Of a stretch of 64,000 nucleotides of DNA, positions 56,905-64,000 are shown piece after piece (position 1 is the first letter of the stretch; each line of letters opens with the position of its first letter). The notes under the pieces were generated by a model, which had not been told where the DNA came from, did no database searches, and saw nothing but the letters and a program-made list of their open reading frames with translations. The stretch is from Calothrix sp. NIES-4101 (GTDB lineage: Bacteria > Cyanobacteriota > Cyanobacteriia > Cyanobacteriales > Nostocaceae): positions 3,658,001-3,722,000 of the forward strand of contig AP018280.1 of NCBI GenBank assembly GCA_004296455.1, written 5' to 3'. Both the position numbers and the translations under genes were made by a program.

Positions 56905-57770
56905 CTTGTGGATGCTCGGATGATGGTGATACAAAAATCACTAATTTAGAAAAAAGTGATATTGCTACTATGGATTTACACAACAACGACAAAGACGAGC
57001 ATCATACCCATATTTTAGCTGATGGGACAGTGATAAATCATACACACAATCATTCACATCATTATTCTCATAGTCATCAAGATGTAAGTCATGAGAGCGC
57101 AAATACTCATACGAAAATACATGGAACTACTATATCTTTAGAAGCTGATATTTTAGCTAAAAATAATTTAATTGCTGCTCAAAATCGGGGTTGGTTTAAA
57201 GGTAGAAATATTTTGGCTCTAAATCTAATGAGTTCTCCTGGTGCAGGGAAAACTACATTATTAACTCGAACCATTAATGATTTAAAGAAAAAAGTATTAA
57301 TTAGTGTCATTGAAGGTGATCAAGAAACAATCAATGATGCTAAAAAAATTCAAGAAACAGGCTCAAAAGTTGTTCAAATAAATACAGGTACTGGTTGTCA
57401 TCTTGATGCGGCAATGGTGGATAAAGGCTTACAAGAATTAAATCCACCTTTAAATTCACTGGTAATGATTGAGAATGTTGGTAATCTCGTTTGTCCAGCT
57501 TTATTTGATTTAGGTGAATCAGCCAAAGTAGTAATTCTTTCGGTGACAGAAGGTGAAGATAAACCGATTAAATATCCCCATATTTTTCGTGCTAGTCAGG
57601 TGATGATAATTACAAAAACTGATTTACTACCTTATATAGAATTTGATATCGAGAAATGTGTTGAATATGCACGCCAGGTAAATCCGCAAATTCAAATTTT
57701 TCAAGTTTCGGTGAAAAATGGGGAAGGATTAAATTATTGGTATGAATGGTTAATGAATGGGAATAAATAG
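56895..57770 (+). CDS. hypB: Hydrogenase nickel incorporation GTPase HypB
   Basis: The protein has 291 residues. The N-terminus has C-V-T-C-G-C, followed by a His/Asp-rich stretch (about 30-75) likely used for nickel storage. The GTPase domain has S-S-P-G-A-G-K-T-T-L (P-loop), E-G-D-Q-E-T, G-C-H-L-D-A (Cys-His metal site), E-N-V-G-N-L-V-C-P and I-T-K-T-D-L. All are intact, so HypA/HypB nickel insertion is probably functional. Confidence 0.96.
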   Translation: MCVTCGCSDDGDTKITNLEKSDIATMDLHNNDKDEHHTHILADGTVINHTHNHSHHYSHSHQDVSHESANTHTKIHGTTISLEADILAKNNLIAAQNRGWFKGRNILALNLMSSPGAGKTTLLTRTINDLKKKVLISVIEGDQETINDAKKIQETGSKVVQINTGTGCHLDAAMVDKGLQELNPPLNSLVMIENVGNLVCPALFDLGESAKVVILSVTEGEDKPIKYPHIFRASQVMIITKTDLLPYIEFDIEKCVEYARQVNPQIQIFQVSVKNGEGLNYWYEWLMNGNK

Positions 57771-58069
57771 TCGTAATCCCAATTCTCCATAAGTCAGTAA
57801 CAGATGATGATGCTGACGCGGGGACACGGAAATTTATTTTATATGTTGCAGATTTTGGAGAAACAATATAAATTATCTTTTCCTATCTTGCACTAAAGTA
57901 TAACTTCTATTTGTCATCACTAAGAGATTAGTGAGCAATCAGAAATAAGTATTCAACGGTTAATGATTAATATCTCAGAGACTTTCAATCTATAGAAATT
58001 AGCAAAAATTAATTTCTCAGATTACAAGTCGGTATTAACCATTAACCATTAGCTAATAATTAATTCTGC
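57771..58069. other. Intergenic stretch, no gene seen
   Basis: About 300 bases between hypB and the convergent hypothetical gene. GCGGGGACACGGA at 57819-57831 is the complement of a block of the dispersed repeat, and AAATAAGTATTCAACGG near 57944 matches its end. Neither is a full copy. Confidence 0.4.
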
Positions 58070-58438
58070 CTACAACCAATCTCGATATGCTGATATTTCA
58101 TTTACGCTAATTTCAAATGGCATTCCCTTCCCTGATGGCGGGTAAACACGAATTTTCGCATTTTTAGAAAAGCGTTCAAGTTGGTTACTAATTTGAGGTA
58201 TATTGCTGACTATATGCCAATAACTCACAATATCCGGGCAATCAATTACTAATCTCAATATTGATGCTTCGCTAGTAAGATACCACTGACAATTTGATAA
58301 TAATGCTCTTGTAATTTGGTCGCAACTTTCATAAACACATCTACCAATCGAACGTTCGAGTTCTACCTGCATCATTTTATCAAGCTGCGTCACTTGAGCA
58401 GGTGGCATATCGTCGGGAGAAAGAGAAGATTTGTTCAT
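58070..58438 (-). CDS. Hypothetical protein, 122 residues
   Basis: No family is recognised. It is soluble, with a helical first half (L-D-K-M-M-Q-V-E-L-E-R-S-I-G-R-C) and a beta-rich second half (I-L-R-L-V-I-D-C-P-D, A-K-I-R-V-Y-P-P). Three Cys residues are scattered. It is convergent with hypB and its location next to the hyp cluster may be incidental. Confidence 0.65.
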   Translation of the reverse strand: MNKSSLSPDDMPPAQVTQLDKMMQVELERSIGRCVYESCDQITRALLSNCQWYLTSEASILRLVIDCPDIVSYWHIVSNIPQISNQLERFSKNAKIRVYPPSGKGMPFEISVNEISAYRDWL

Positions 58439-58819
58439 AATAAAAACCCCTTCCAGCCTATGGCTAGCTAAGAGATATTTTAGATTTTAGACTTATTAAA
58501 TAAAATCTCAAATCTAAACATAAAATTTTCAAGATAGTTCTGCAATCAAAACAATATATTGATACTCATGAAATGGTCATAAATTTTGGCTGCAAAACTA
58601 TCCCTTTATCGCCAATAATCGCTAGATAAAGTGGGATTTGTTGCTGTAATCGCTAGGGATAAATTATCATGCGATCGCATTTATAGCATTGCCCGTTAAA
58701 AATCATTACTTTCTGGGAAATATTATGATTTACTGTTGTTTTACACAGATGCAATCAACATAAATATAGATATACTCTTGGAAAAATGCTATGTCCAAGA
58801 ATACACACACCATCTACCT
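58439..58819. other. Intergenic stretch with structured repeats
   Basis: ATCCCTTTATC at 58600-58610 pairs with 58624-58636 (GATAAA then GGGAT, two-base bulge). The block TAATCGCTAG is repeated at 58617-58626 and 58648-58657. No gene or RNA family is recognised. Confidence 0.45.
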
Positions 58820-59236
58820 TTATGCTGCTATCAAGTGTAGTTCCAACCACAAACGTGGATCTGCATTTTTTAAACTTGATTTTGGGTCACGTAATAGTCT
58901 TGATGCATTTAAAAAGACAACTTGCATTAACCCCATATTATCTGCTATTTCCCTAAAAACCTCTTTTTTAGCTTGGATATAAGGCATAATTTCATCCGAA
59001 GCATAAATCCCTACATATCGAATACGTTTTGGTGGTCTTCCCCAATAAGACACAATAACTTTGACATAACAGCCGTCTAATAATTCGCCGACTGTTGGGT
59101 AATATTGTTTTATGATTCTCGTAAATTCTCTAGCGAGAAGGTCTTCAGTAATCATAACAAAACTGATTTTATGAGCATTGTTCGCACTACAAAATATAAC
59201 ATATTTAATGTCATCTAAACCTGACAATTTCAACAT
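58820..59236 (-). CDS. Hypothetical protein, 138 residues
   Basis: No family is recognised. The protein is soluble, alpha/beta, and starts M-L-K-L-S-G-L-D-D-I-K-Y-V-I-F-C. R-P-P-K-R-I-R-Y-V-G-I-Y-A and D-P-R-L-W-L-E-L-H are candidate motifs. It is the most downstream of four minus-strand small genes (58820-60457), separated from the next by about 100 bases. Confidence 0.6.
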   Translation of the reverse strand: MLKLSGLDDIKYVIFCSANNAHKISFVMITEDLLAREFTRIIKQYYPTVGELLDGCYVKVIVSYWGRPPKRIRYVGIYASDEIMPYIQAKKEVFREIADNMGLMQVVFLNASRLLRDPKSSLKNADPRLWLELHLIAA

Positions 59237-59343
59237 GTTTATAAATCTTTAATGATGATTATTAAACCATTACAAAAAAAACCTGCTTTTAGCAGGTAAC
59301 TTAATAAGTTTATTCAGTAACAATACTTTCTTTTTGTCAAATA

Positions 59344-59655
59344 TTATCGTGAATTTCGCTCTGAAACTACTATTTCAGCTATGATTGAAGGCATATCTTT
59401 CAAGTCTATATATTTCTCTAAACCACGGGTAGGTGAAGAAAAAGTATAGTTAGGATCACACTCTCCAGTATCATAAACTTGAATAAACCACTTATCTGGT
59501 AATCCTTCAACACCAATTTCAACTACATACCAGTAGGGCCCTAGCATTCGTGAACTCAAAACCACAAACCAGTCTTTTTCTTCTGTGGAAATACTCCACT
59601 CCTCCATTAGAAAATCTAACGCTATTTTGCCAGCTTCTCTTGCAGACAAAAGCAT
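59344..59655 (-). CDS. Hypothetical protein, 103 residues, possible immunity-like fold
   Basis: The protein has a helix at the N-terminus (S-A-R-E-A-G-K-I-A-L-D-F-L) followed by several strands (W-Y-V-V-E-I-G-V-E-G, W-F-I-Q-V-Y-D-T-G) and an ending helix. This profile is reminiscent of YrhB/Imm35-like small proteins but I cannot assign it. It starts two bases after the stop of the next gene upstream, so the two are almost certainly one operon. Confidence 0.65.
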   Translation of the reverse strand: MLLSAREAGKIALDFLMEEWSISTEEKDWFVVLSSRMLGPYWYVVEIGVEGLPDKWFIQVYDTGECDPNYTFSSPTRGLEKYIDLKDMPSIIAEIVVSERNSR

Positions 59656-59657
59656 TA

Positions 59658-59942
59658 TTACTCCTTTGCTGAAACGTCTGGATATAAACCAAGTTGCTTA
59701 GATAATTCGCGAGCAATATAAACTAAAAATTCTGCACCTTCTTGATTATCTTCATGCACAAATATTGCTGCGACTTTTAACATTGTGCGGATTAATCCCG
59801 CATCTAGTAATTCTGGATGTGCTTCTATAACTTGTGGTTCTTCACCATTAGGGCAAGTAATTAATTTATCAATTAAGCCAAAATATTCATTTAACCTTTC
59901 TGGAGATTCTTCTTGATTGATTTTTGTAGTTGCTTCGTTCAT
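59658..59942 (-). CDS. Stand-alone version of the N-terminal domain of CHAT/TPR proteins
   Basis: The 94 residues contain L-I-D-K-L-I-T-C-P-N-G-E-E-P-Q-V-I and D-A-G-L-I-R-T-M-L-K-V-A, then E-F-L-V-Y-I-A-R-E-L-S. This block is well known to me as the N-terminus of large cyanobacterial CHAT-domain or TPR proteins, where hundreds of residues follow. Here it ends after the domain. It is paired with the next gene by a two-base gap and could be a truncated or specialised single-domain partner. Confidence 0.65.
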   Translation of the reverse strand: MNEATTKINQEESPERLNEYFGLIDKLITCPNGEEPQVIEAHPELLDAGLIRTMLKVAAIFVHEDNQEGAEFLVYIARELSKQLGLYPDVSAKE

Positions 59943-60037
59943 GGTTGTTAGGTGATTAGTGACTGCTTATTTATTACTTGTTCTGAACTAACTAATATTG
60001 CTTAATTTTTCTCTCCTCAGTATAAATTAATCAAAAT

Positions 60038-60457
60038 CTATTTCTCTTTTTTATCTATGTCATAGTGCCAAATTTTTTCTAATAGTTCTACCCGTTGTTG
60101 ATAGGAAATATTCCTATGAATTAAGTATCGGTCATAGAGAAAAAATATTAGTACTAATCCCATAGGAAGAGAAAATAATAATAATTCTAAAATTAAAATA
60201 ATTTTAAATGTATCTAGCCAATCTATAAATTCATGATTTTCTCCAGTAGAAATAGGTATTTTTTCGACATCTGTTGTATTTAACAAAATGTTGTTGACAT
60301 AATTATTATGTAAGCTGTTACCTGAGCTAATTAGAGAATTGCTTTGCTCTAATTGCAAATGATTCTGCCAAATAAATCCAAACACTAATATTTCTGGAGA
60401 TAGTACTGCAAAAGTAACCAAACTAACCGTGAGAATATTTATTAATTTGGCATTCAT
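60038..60457 (-). CDS. Two-helix membrane protein, unknown function
   Basis: The protein has 139 residues. One helix at about 7-29 (V-S-L-V-T-F-A-V-L-S) and another at about 86-107 (I-I-L-I-L-E-L-L-L-F-S-L) flank a polar loop of about 55 residues that should be extracytoplasmic. The C-terminal tail is charged (I-S-Y-Q-Q-R-V-E-L-L-E-K). It lies upstream of the CHAT-N gene on the same strand by about 95 bases. Confidence 0.6.
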   Translation of the reverse strand: MNAKLINILTVSLVTFAVLSPEILVFGFIWQNHLQLEQSNSLISSGNSLHNNYVNNILLNTTDVEKIPISTGENHEFIDWLDTFKIILILELLLFSLPMGLVLIFFLYDRYLIHRNISYQQRVELLEKIWHYDIDKKEK

Positions 60458-61418
60458 CCTAGTTATCCTTCACTTGGCAATGTTAAGATAAGGCTGACAA
60501 TTAAAACTAATAAAGAGGGTGTAGTCTGCTCCCTCTGGGTTTGAGGTTTAATTAAATCTACTTAGTAAAAATAAAAAACAATCACATGTGTATAGTTGGT
60601 AAATGCTTTTACATTTTTACAATGTGAATATGTTATAATACCGGTTTTTATGATTGATTCAATCTGGATATTTGAATTTCAAAAACTATAATTAAAAAAC
60701 TATAAATCCTGTTAGCTAATTTACACAAACTTCGCTCTTATCTCTGAGGGGTGAAGAAGTCCCCCCTTTGCAGGGGGGTAGAGGGGAATCTCTGCGTAAA
60801 TCCTATTGCTTTTATATCAGTCACCTGCATCAACTACATTTTCAACGCCTCGAATTAATATTATTAAAATTATTACTGGAGTACTCAAAGCTGTGAACTC
60901 TTATTTGATAAGTAATGTGAGAATTTATTTGGGTAGGGGTTCTAGTATTTTTGAGTTGAGGGACTAGTATTTTAAGGATGGGGTACTTGCATTTATGCAC
61001 TCAAACTTCAGTCATAAAAATTAATTTCCGTCTGCATTTAGAGGTACGAAATATAATTATCTCTGAATTGCGATCGCTTATTTACGATAATGTTATCCAC
61101 GTACAATTATTCAAGATAATAAATTATGAACTATATCGAAAAAAAATGGATAAAAGTGATAAATTAATAATTAATTATTCTCTAGACTTGAGGAAGTAAG
61201 AATATTAGAGGTAAATCTATCCGATATAGAGGCTAATCAATCTAATTGCTGGATAAATGATTGCTTCTTTATATCAATGATGGTGAATTATAATTACTCA
61301 CTTCTAATTTCCGCACAATTAGATTGTAAATTTGCACATAGGATACTAAAACTAAGTTTAATAAGCTCTTTACTCTAATTATCAGTGGGTATTTAAAGCT
61401 TATTAGCTCAATAAAAGT
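60458..61418. other. Long intergenic stretch with a palindromic repeat, no gene seen
   Basis: About 960 bases. CCCCCC at 60761-60766 pairs with GGGGGG at 60773-60778 around TTTGCA, followed by GTAGAGGGGAATCTC, a type of short dispersed cyanobacterial palindrome. A 73-codon plus frame at 60978-61199 and a 64-codon minus frame at 61269-61463 lack protein-like composition. The region is otherwise AT-rich. Confidence 0.5.
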
Positions 61419-62030
61419 ATGAAAAATCGAGATTGGCTTGTAACTGGAAATGGTCAGTATCAAGCCTGTAAAACTGCTCGTAATTGGGATTTACTGCGTG
61501 AAAACTATCGTGTTCATAGGTTTTTGACAGAATTAGAAAATCTACTGATGGATGCGGAAGATGAATCAAAATATCTCCCTGATATTCGGATGTTAGTCAG
61601 GCGATTAATTATTAATTCTTACTGGGTGCAAAGTCAGTATTTAGAAGCATCTTCACAAACAGGTACTTCGGTTTTAGTTTTATACGATGAGTTAGGTTTT
61701 CCTTTTACCGTACAAACAGTAACATTTGCACCAGGAACAAAATCAAATATTCATAATCACGGGACTTGGGGAGTTATAGCTATATTGAAAGGGGAAGAAA
61801 AAAATACATTTTGGAAACGTGAATCTCATCCAGACTCAGAAGATAAAATTGAGTCAACTGGAGAATTAACTTTGTTTCCAGGTGATATTATTAGTTTCAC
61901 TCCTGATGCTATTCATTGTGTAGAAGCAGTCGGAAATGAACCTACAGTAACTTTTAATGTTTATGGTGAAACTGACCCGACACGGAGACTAGAATTTGAC
62001 CCAGTTAATCATATTGCGAGAAGGTTTTAA
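61419..62030 (+). CDS. Cupin protein, cysteine dioxygenase-like
   Basis: The protein has 203 residues. The core T-F-A-P-G-T-K-S-N-I-H-N-H-G-T-W-G-V-I carries the H-x-H metal ligands, followed by a conserved Glu (K-G-E-E-K-N-T) and a later H in D-A-I-H-C-V. This matches small cupins related to cysteine dioxygenase. It likely binds iron and oxidises a thiol compound, by family inference. It is 89 bases from the nitrogenase-associated gene and may share a transcript. Confidence 0.78.
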   Translation: MKNRDWLVTGNGQYQACKTARNWDLLRENYRVHRFLTELENLLMDAEDESKYLPDIRMLVRRLIINSYWVQSQYLEASSQTGTSVLVLYDELGFPFTVQTVTFAPGTKSNIHNHGTWGVIAILKGEEKNTFWKRESHPDSEDKIESTGELTLFPGDIISFTPDAIHCVEAVGNEPTVTFNVYGETDPTRRLEFDPVNHIARRF

Positions 62031-62119
62031 TTACTAGTTAATCGGTGAATAGAATCGATTTAATCATTAATAACTAATAACTAGTAATCATTCAGCAATC
62101 ACAAAATAGGAGGAAAGCA

Positions 62120-62581
62120 ATGGCAAAAGTAATTTTCTACGAAAAACCAGGTTGTAAAAATAATACTAAGCAAAAAACACTATTAGTTGCTGCGGGACAT
62201 GAGTTAGAAACATACGATATTCGCACTTATGCCTGGACACCTGATACATTGCGACTATTTTTTGGAACTCGTCCGATAACAGATTGGTTTAATAAAGCTG
62301 CTCCCAGTATTAAGTCAGGTGAGGTGGTTCCTGAAAAAGTTGATCCTGATACTGCTTTAAAGTTAATGATACAAGACCCTTTGCTGATTCGTCGTCCCTT
62401 GATTCAAGTTGACGATCGCCGGGAAGTTGGTTTTGATATTGATAGGATTGATGCTTGGATTGGACTCAAACCTATTGATGCTTCGCAGCAAGCCATTAGC
62501 GAGGAATTAATGCGTCAAGATTTGCAAGGTTGCGCTCACGGTAATGAGCATCATCACGAACCTGGAAAATGTAAACACTAA
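62120..62581 (+). CDS. Nitrogenase-associated ArsC/Spx-family protein
   Basis: The protein has 153 residues. K-V-I-F-Y-E-K-P-G-C-K-N-N-T is the ArsC/Spx start with a single Cys (no CxxC), then R-R-P-L-I-Q-V-D-D, where arsenate reductases have the conserved R-P. This is the TIGR01616 type often near nitrogenase genes. A tail of Cys and His (C-A-H-G-N-E-H-H-H-E-P-G-K-C) is added, a probable metal site. AGGAGGAAAG lies directly upstream. Function unknown. Confidence 0.87.
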   Translation: MAKVIFYEKPGCKNNTKQKTLLVAAGHELETYDIRTYAWTPDTLRLFFGTRPITDWFNKAAPSIKSGEVVPEKVDPDTALKLMIQDPLLIRRPLIQVDDRREVGFDIDRIDAWIGLKPIDASQQAISEELMRQDLQGCAHGNEHHHEPGKCKH

Positions 62582-62615
62582 TTTCTACAGGATATTACTG
62601 GGTACGGTTAAGGTT

Positions 62616-62645
62616 TGTAGAGAAGTTACATCCCACTTCTCTACA
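62616..62645 (+). terminator. Hairpin downstream of the nitrogenase-associated gene
   Basis: TGTAGAGAAGT at 62616-62626 pairs perfectly with ACTTCTCTACA at 62635-62645 around 8 bases, 35 bases after the stop. There is no T-run, so termination by this hairpin alone is uncertain. Confidence 0.5.
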
Positions 62646-63417
62646 GGCTATCACTCATAATTTATTTGATACTCATTAATCAATCACCAAAAAATACATA
62701 ATATTCCTAATTATTTGTTCGTAAGTTTCCGCAAGACTCCTGACAATCACCTATTTTGCTTATTTTTAATTTACACATAACTCCAATAAACTAACTTTTT
62801 TATACATTGCTTTTGATTACATTTCTGAGAATGTGATTGTTATTACTGATTAATATAAAAACCAGTATCCTTGTCTTCTTAGATAACTTGAGGATATGAA
62901 TCAGGATATCCAAAAATATTTGGCGAATTTGAAATAAGTGGTTATACTATGTCTTAACTGTGTTGCCAAACTGTGAATCTTCACTAGTGCTTGATTGCTG
63001 GAAAATACAGTTACATTCATTACATTAGTGGAACTAAAAATCAATATTAATATTCCAGCAAAGTATTGTTATGCTTTAATTTGAGCTTGTTAGGGTGCAT
63101 TTTAGATGATGTAAAGCTCATATTTAAGTAATAGGTTAGTCATGAATTATCTGTAAAATCTACGTGAATTTTTGGTAAATTTCCAGCAAGTTTACTAGGA
63201 CTATTGGTCTGGATATTCTACTGTTAGCAACTTGCGCGTATAAGTTGCAGTCATCATCTGAAAAAATTCATCATTAATTAATAATTTTAATCGCGACAAA
63301 ATTAGCGATCGCCATTAGAATGAGATTTTTGTTTTGCCAAATAATTTATTTTATCTACAGAAAATATATAAACTCTGTAACTGCGACTGGGGAAATACTC
63401 TGCTAAAGGAGGAAACA
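62646..63417. other. Long intergenic stretch, no gene seen
   Basis: About 770 bases of AT-rich DNA with stops in all frames. A minus frame at 63302-63541 overlaps the GTPase start and is not credible. No RNA family is recognised. Confidence 0.5.
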
Positions 63418-64000
63418 ATGAAAAGCGATATGGCTGTCGAACAATTGCGTCGCTATAAAGAATATGGAGAATCAATACTTCAATGCTTGCATCTAGTTTC
63501 CGAAAATCCTCCACCTCCACAAGCTTGGGTGCAAACGACAATCAATGAATTAATCCAAAATCTCGGTTATCATGCTCAAAAAACGGTAGAAATAGCTGCT
63601 TCTCCGGTAAAAATTGGCATTATGGGGGAGTTTAGTAGTGGGAAAACCTTGCTCCTGGGTAGTTTGATTGGCTATGCCGATGCTTTACCAGTTAGTGAAA
63701 CGCCAACGACGGGAAATGTCACCGCTATTCATCTGGTACAGCAAGCTAATTTGCAAACAACTAAAATCGGACATTTCATCGTTCAGTATTTATCCCACGA
63801 TGGCGTGCGTGAGTGTCTGCGCTACATGCTCAAGGAAGTCGAACAACGGGCAGTTGCCGCCAAGTTTCCTCCTTCTCCAATTGCGACATTGCGAAGTTTG
63901 CAACCGACAACTTTTGTGGATACCAAGAGTATTTTGACTTGGTGCGAATTGGCTTGGAATCAAACCCAGAGTTTAGAGTTGCGTTCTTTATTACGGGAAG
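63418..64000 (+). CDS. Dynamin-like GTPase, N-terminal part (3' end outside window)
   Basis: At least 194 residues from ATG 63418, with AAAGGAGG ending about six bases upstream. I-G-I-M-G-E-F-S-S-G-K-T-L-L (about 64-77) is a P-loop of the dynamin/BDLP type and T-P-T-T-G-N-V-T-A-I is the G2 switch. Dynamin-like proteins remodel membranes in cyanobacteria. The remainder, including the G3 and G4 motifs and membrane-binding region, is beyond the window. Confidence 0.82.
   Translation, partial: MKSDMAVEQLRRYKEYGESILQCLHLVSENPPPPQAWVQTTINELIQNLGYHAQKTVEIAASPVKIGIMGEFSSGKTLLLGSLIGYADALPVSETPTTGNVTAIHLVQQANLQTTKIGHFIVQYLSHDGVRECLRYMLKEVEQRAVAAKFPPSPIATLRSLQPTTFVDTKSILTWCELAWNQTQSLELRSLLRE

Noticed and set aside
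60978-61199. Plus-strand frame of 73 codons
   Set aside because: AT-rich composition, no ribosome site, no recognisable pattern; probably chance.

Overview
The window is chromosomal DNA of a cyanobacterium, most likely a heterocyst-forming (Nostocales-type) strain. The evidence is an AT-rich background with many HIP1 octamers (GCGATCGC), a fused ThiO-ThiG protein, a Yfr1 small RNA, a Ycf33/DUF751-rbfA pair, a CoaR-type MerR/precorrin-isomerase fusion, a complete hypCDEAB set of hydrogenase-maturation genes, a nitrogenase-associated ArsC-like protein and a Mo-nitrogenase C-terminal-domain protein. The species cannot be named from the sequence alone.

Layout. 1-4,980: the end of an adenosine-deaminase-like gene, mutL, tRNA-Tyr and tRNA-Thr, Yfr1, and a Mn/Ca exporter gene (TMEM165/GDT1 family) preceded by a leader with mutually exclusive hairpins. 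4,980-11,550: a family-10-like glycoside hydrolase, then an accessory patch with a decayed regulatory-ATPase fragment, an antitoxin with a frameshifted VapC toxin, and a large UvrD-type helicase carrying an inserted nuclease-like domain; the patch ends beside tRNA-Ala. 11,550-17,220: housekeeping genes (hisF, ruvB, thiO-thiG, a ferritin-like protein). 17,220-23,450: small cyanobacterial proteins, a methyltransferase, a TPR protein, a phosphoribosyltransferase and a Ser/Thr kinase. 23,640-29,790: malic enzyme, two parts of a BMP-type ABC importer with no permease beside them, and a convergent endonuclease/Dam-methylase pair with a 19-bp-periodic operator-like array before the nuclease. 30,170-33,150: ycf33-like, rbfA, obg and a TerB/Mo-nitro_C protein.

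33,540-36,630 holds an uncharacterised trio: a glutamate-cysteine-ligase-like enzyme converging on a methyltransferase and a haem-oxygenase-like di-iron oxidase. 36,890-39,500 holds the division genes ftsI and an FtsL-like gene. 39,790-46,960 holds a small lipoprotein, glgB, a ureidoglycolate-lyase-like gene, a repeat-rich secreted protein and a YciI protein. 47,020-50,930 holds pheT and coaR. 51,100-57,770 is the hyp cluster. Its hypF has lost the acylphosphatase and zinc-finger region at a low-complexity junction just after coaR, while hypC, D, E, A and B look intact, with a tautomerase and a VOC protein between hypD and hypE. 58,070-60,460 is a run of small unknown genes on the minus strand, and 61,419-64,000 carries a cupin, the nitrogenase-associated protein and the start of a dynamin-like GTPase.

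The best candidates for undescribed biology are the oxidase/methyltransferase/ligase trio, the coaR-truncated hypF junction, the periodic operator before the endonuclease, the alternative-hairpin leader of the metal exporter, and the helicase-nuclease. All functional statements rest on reading motifs and gene order; no database search was run.
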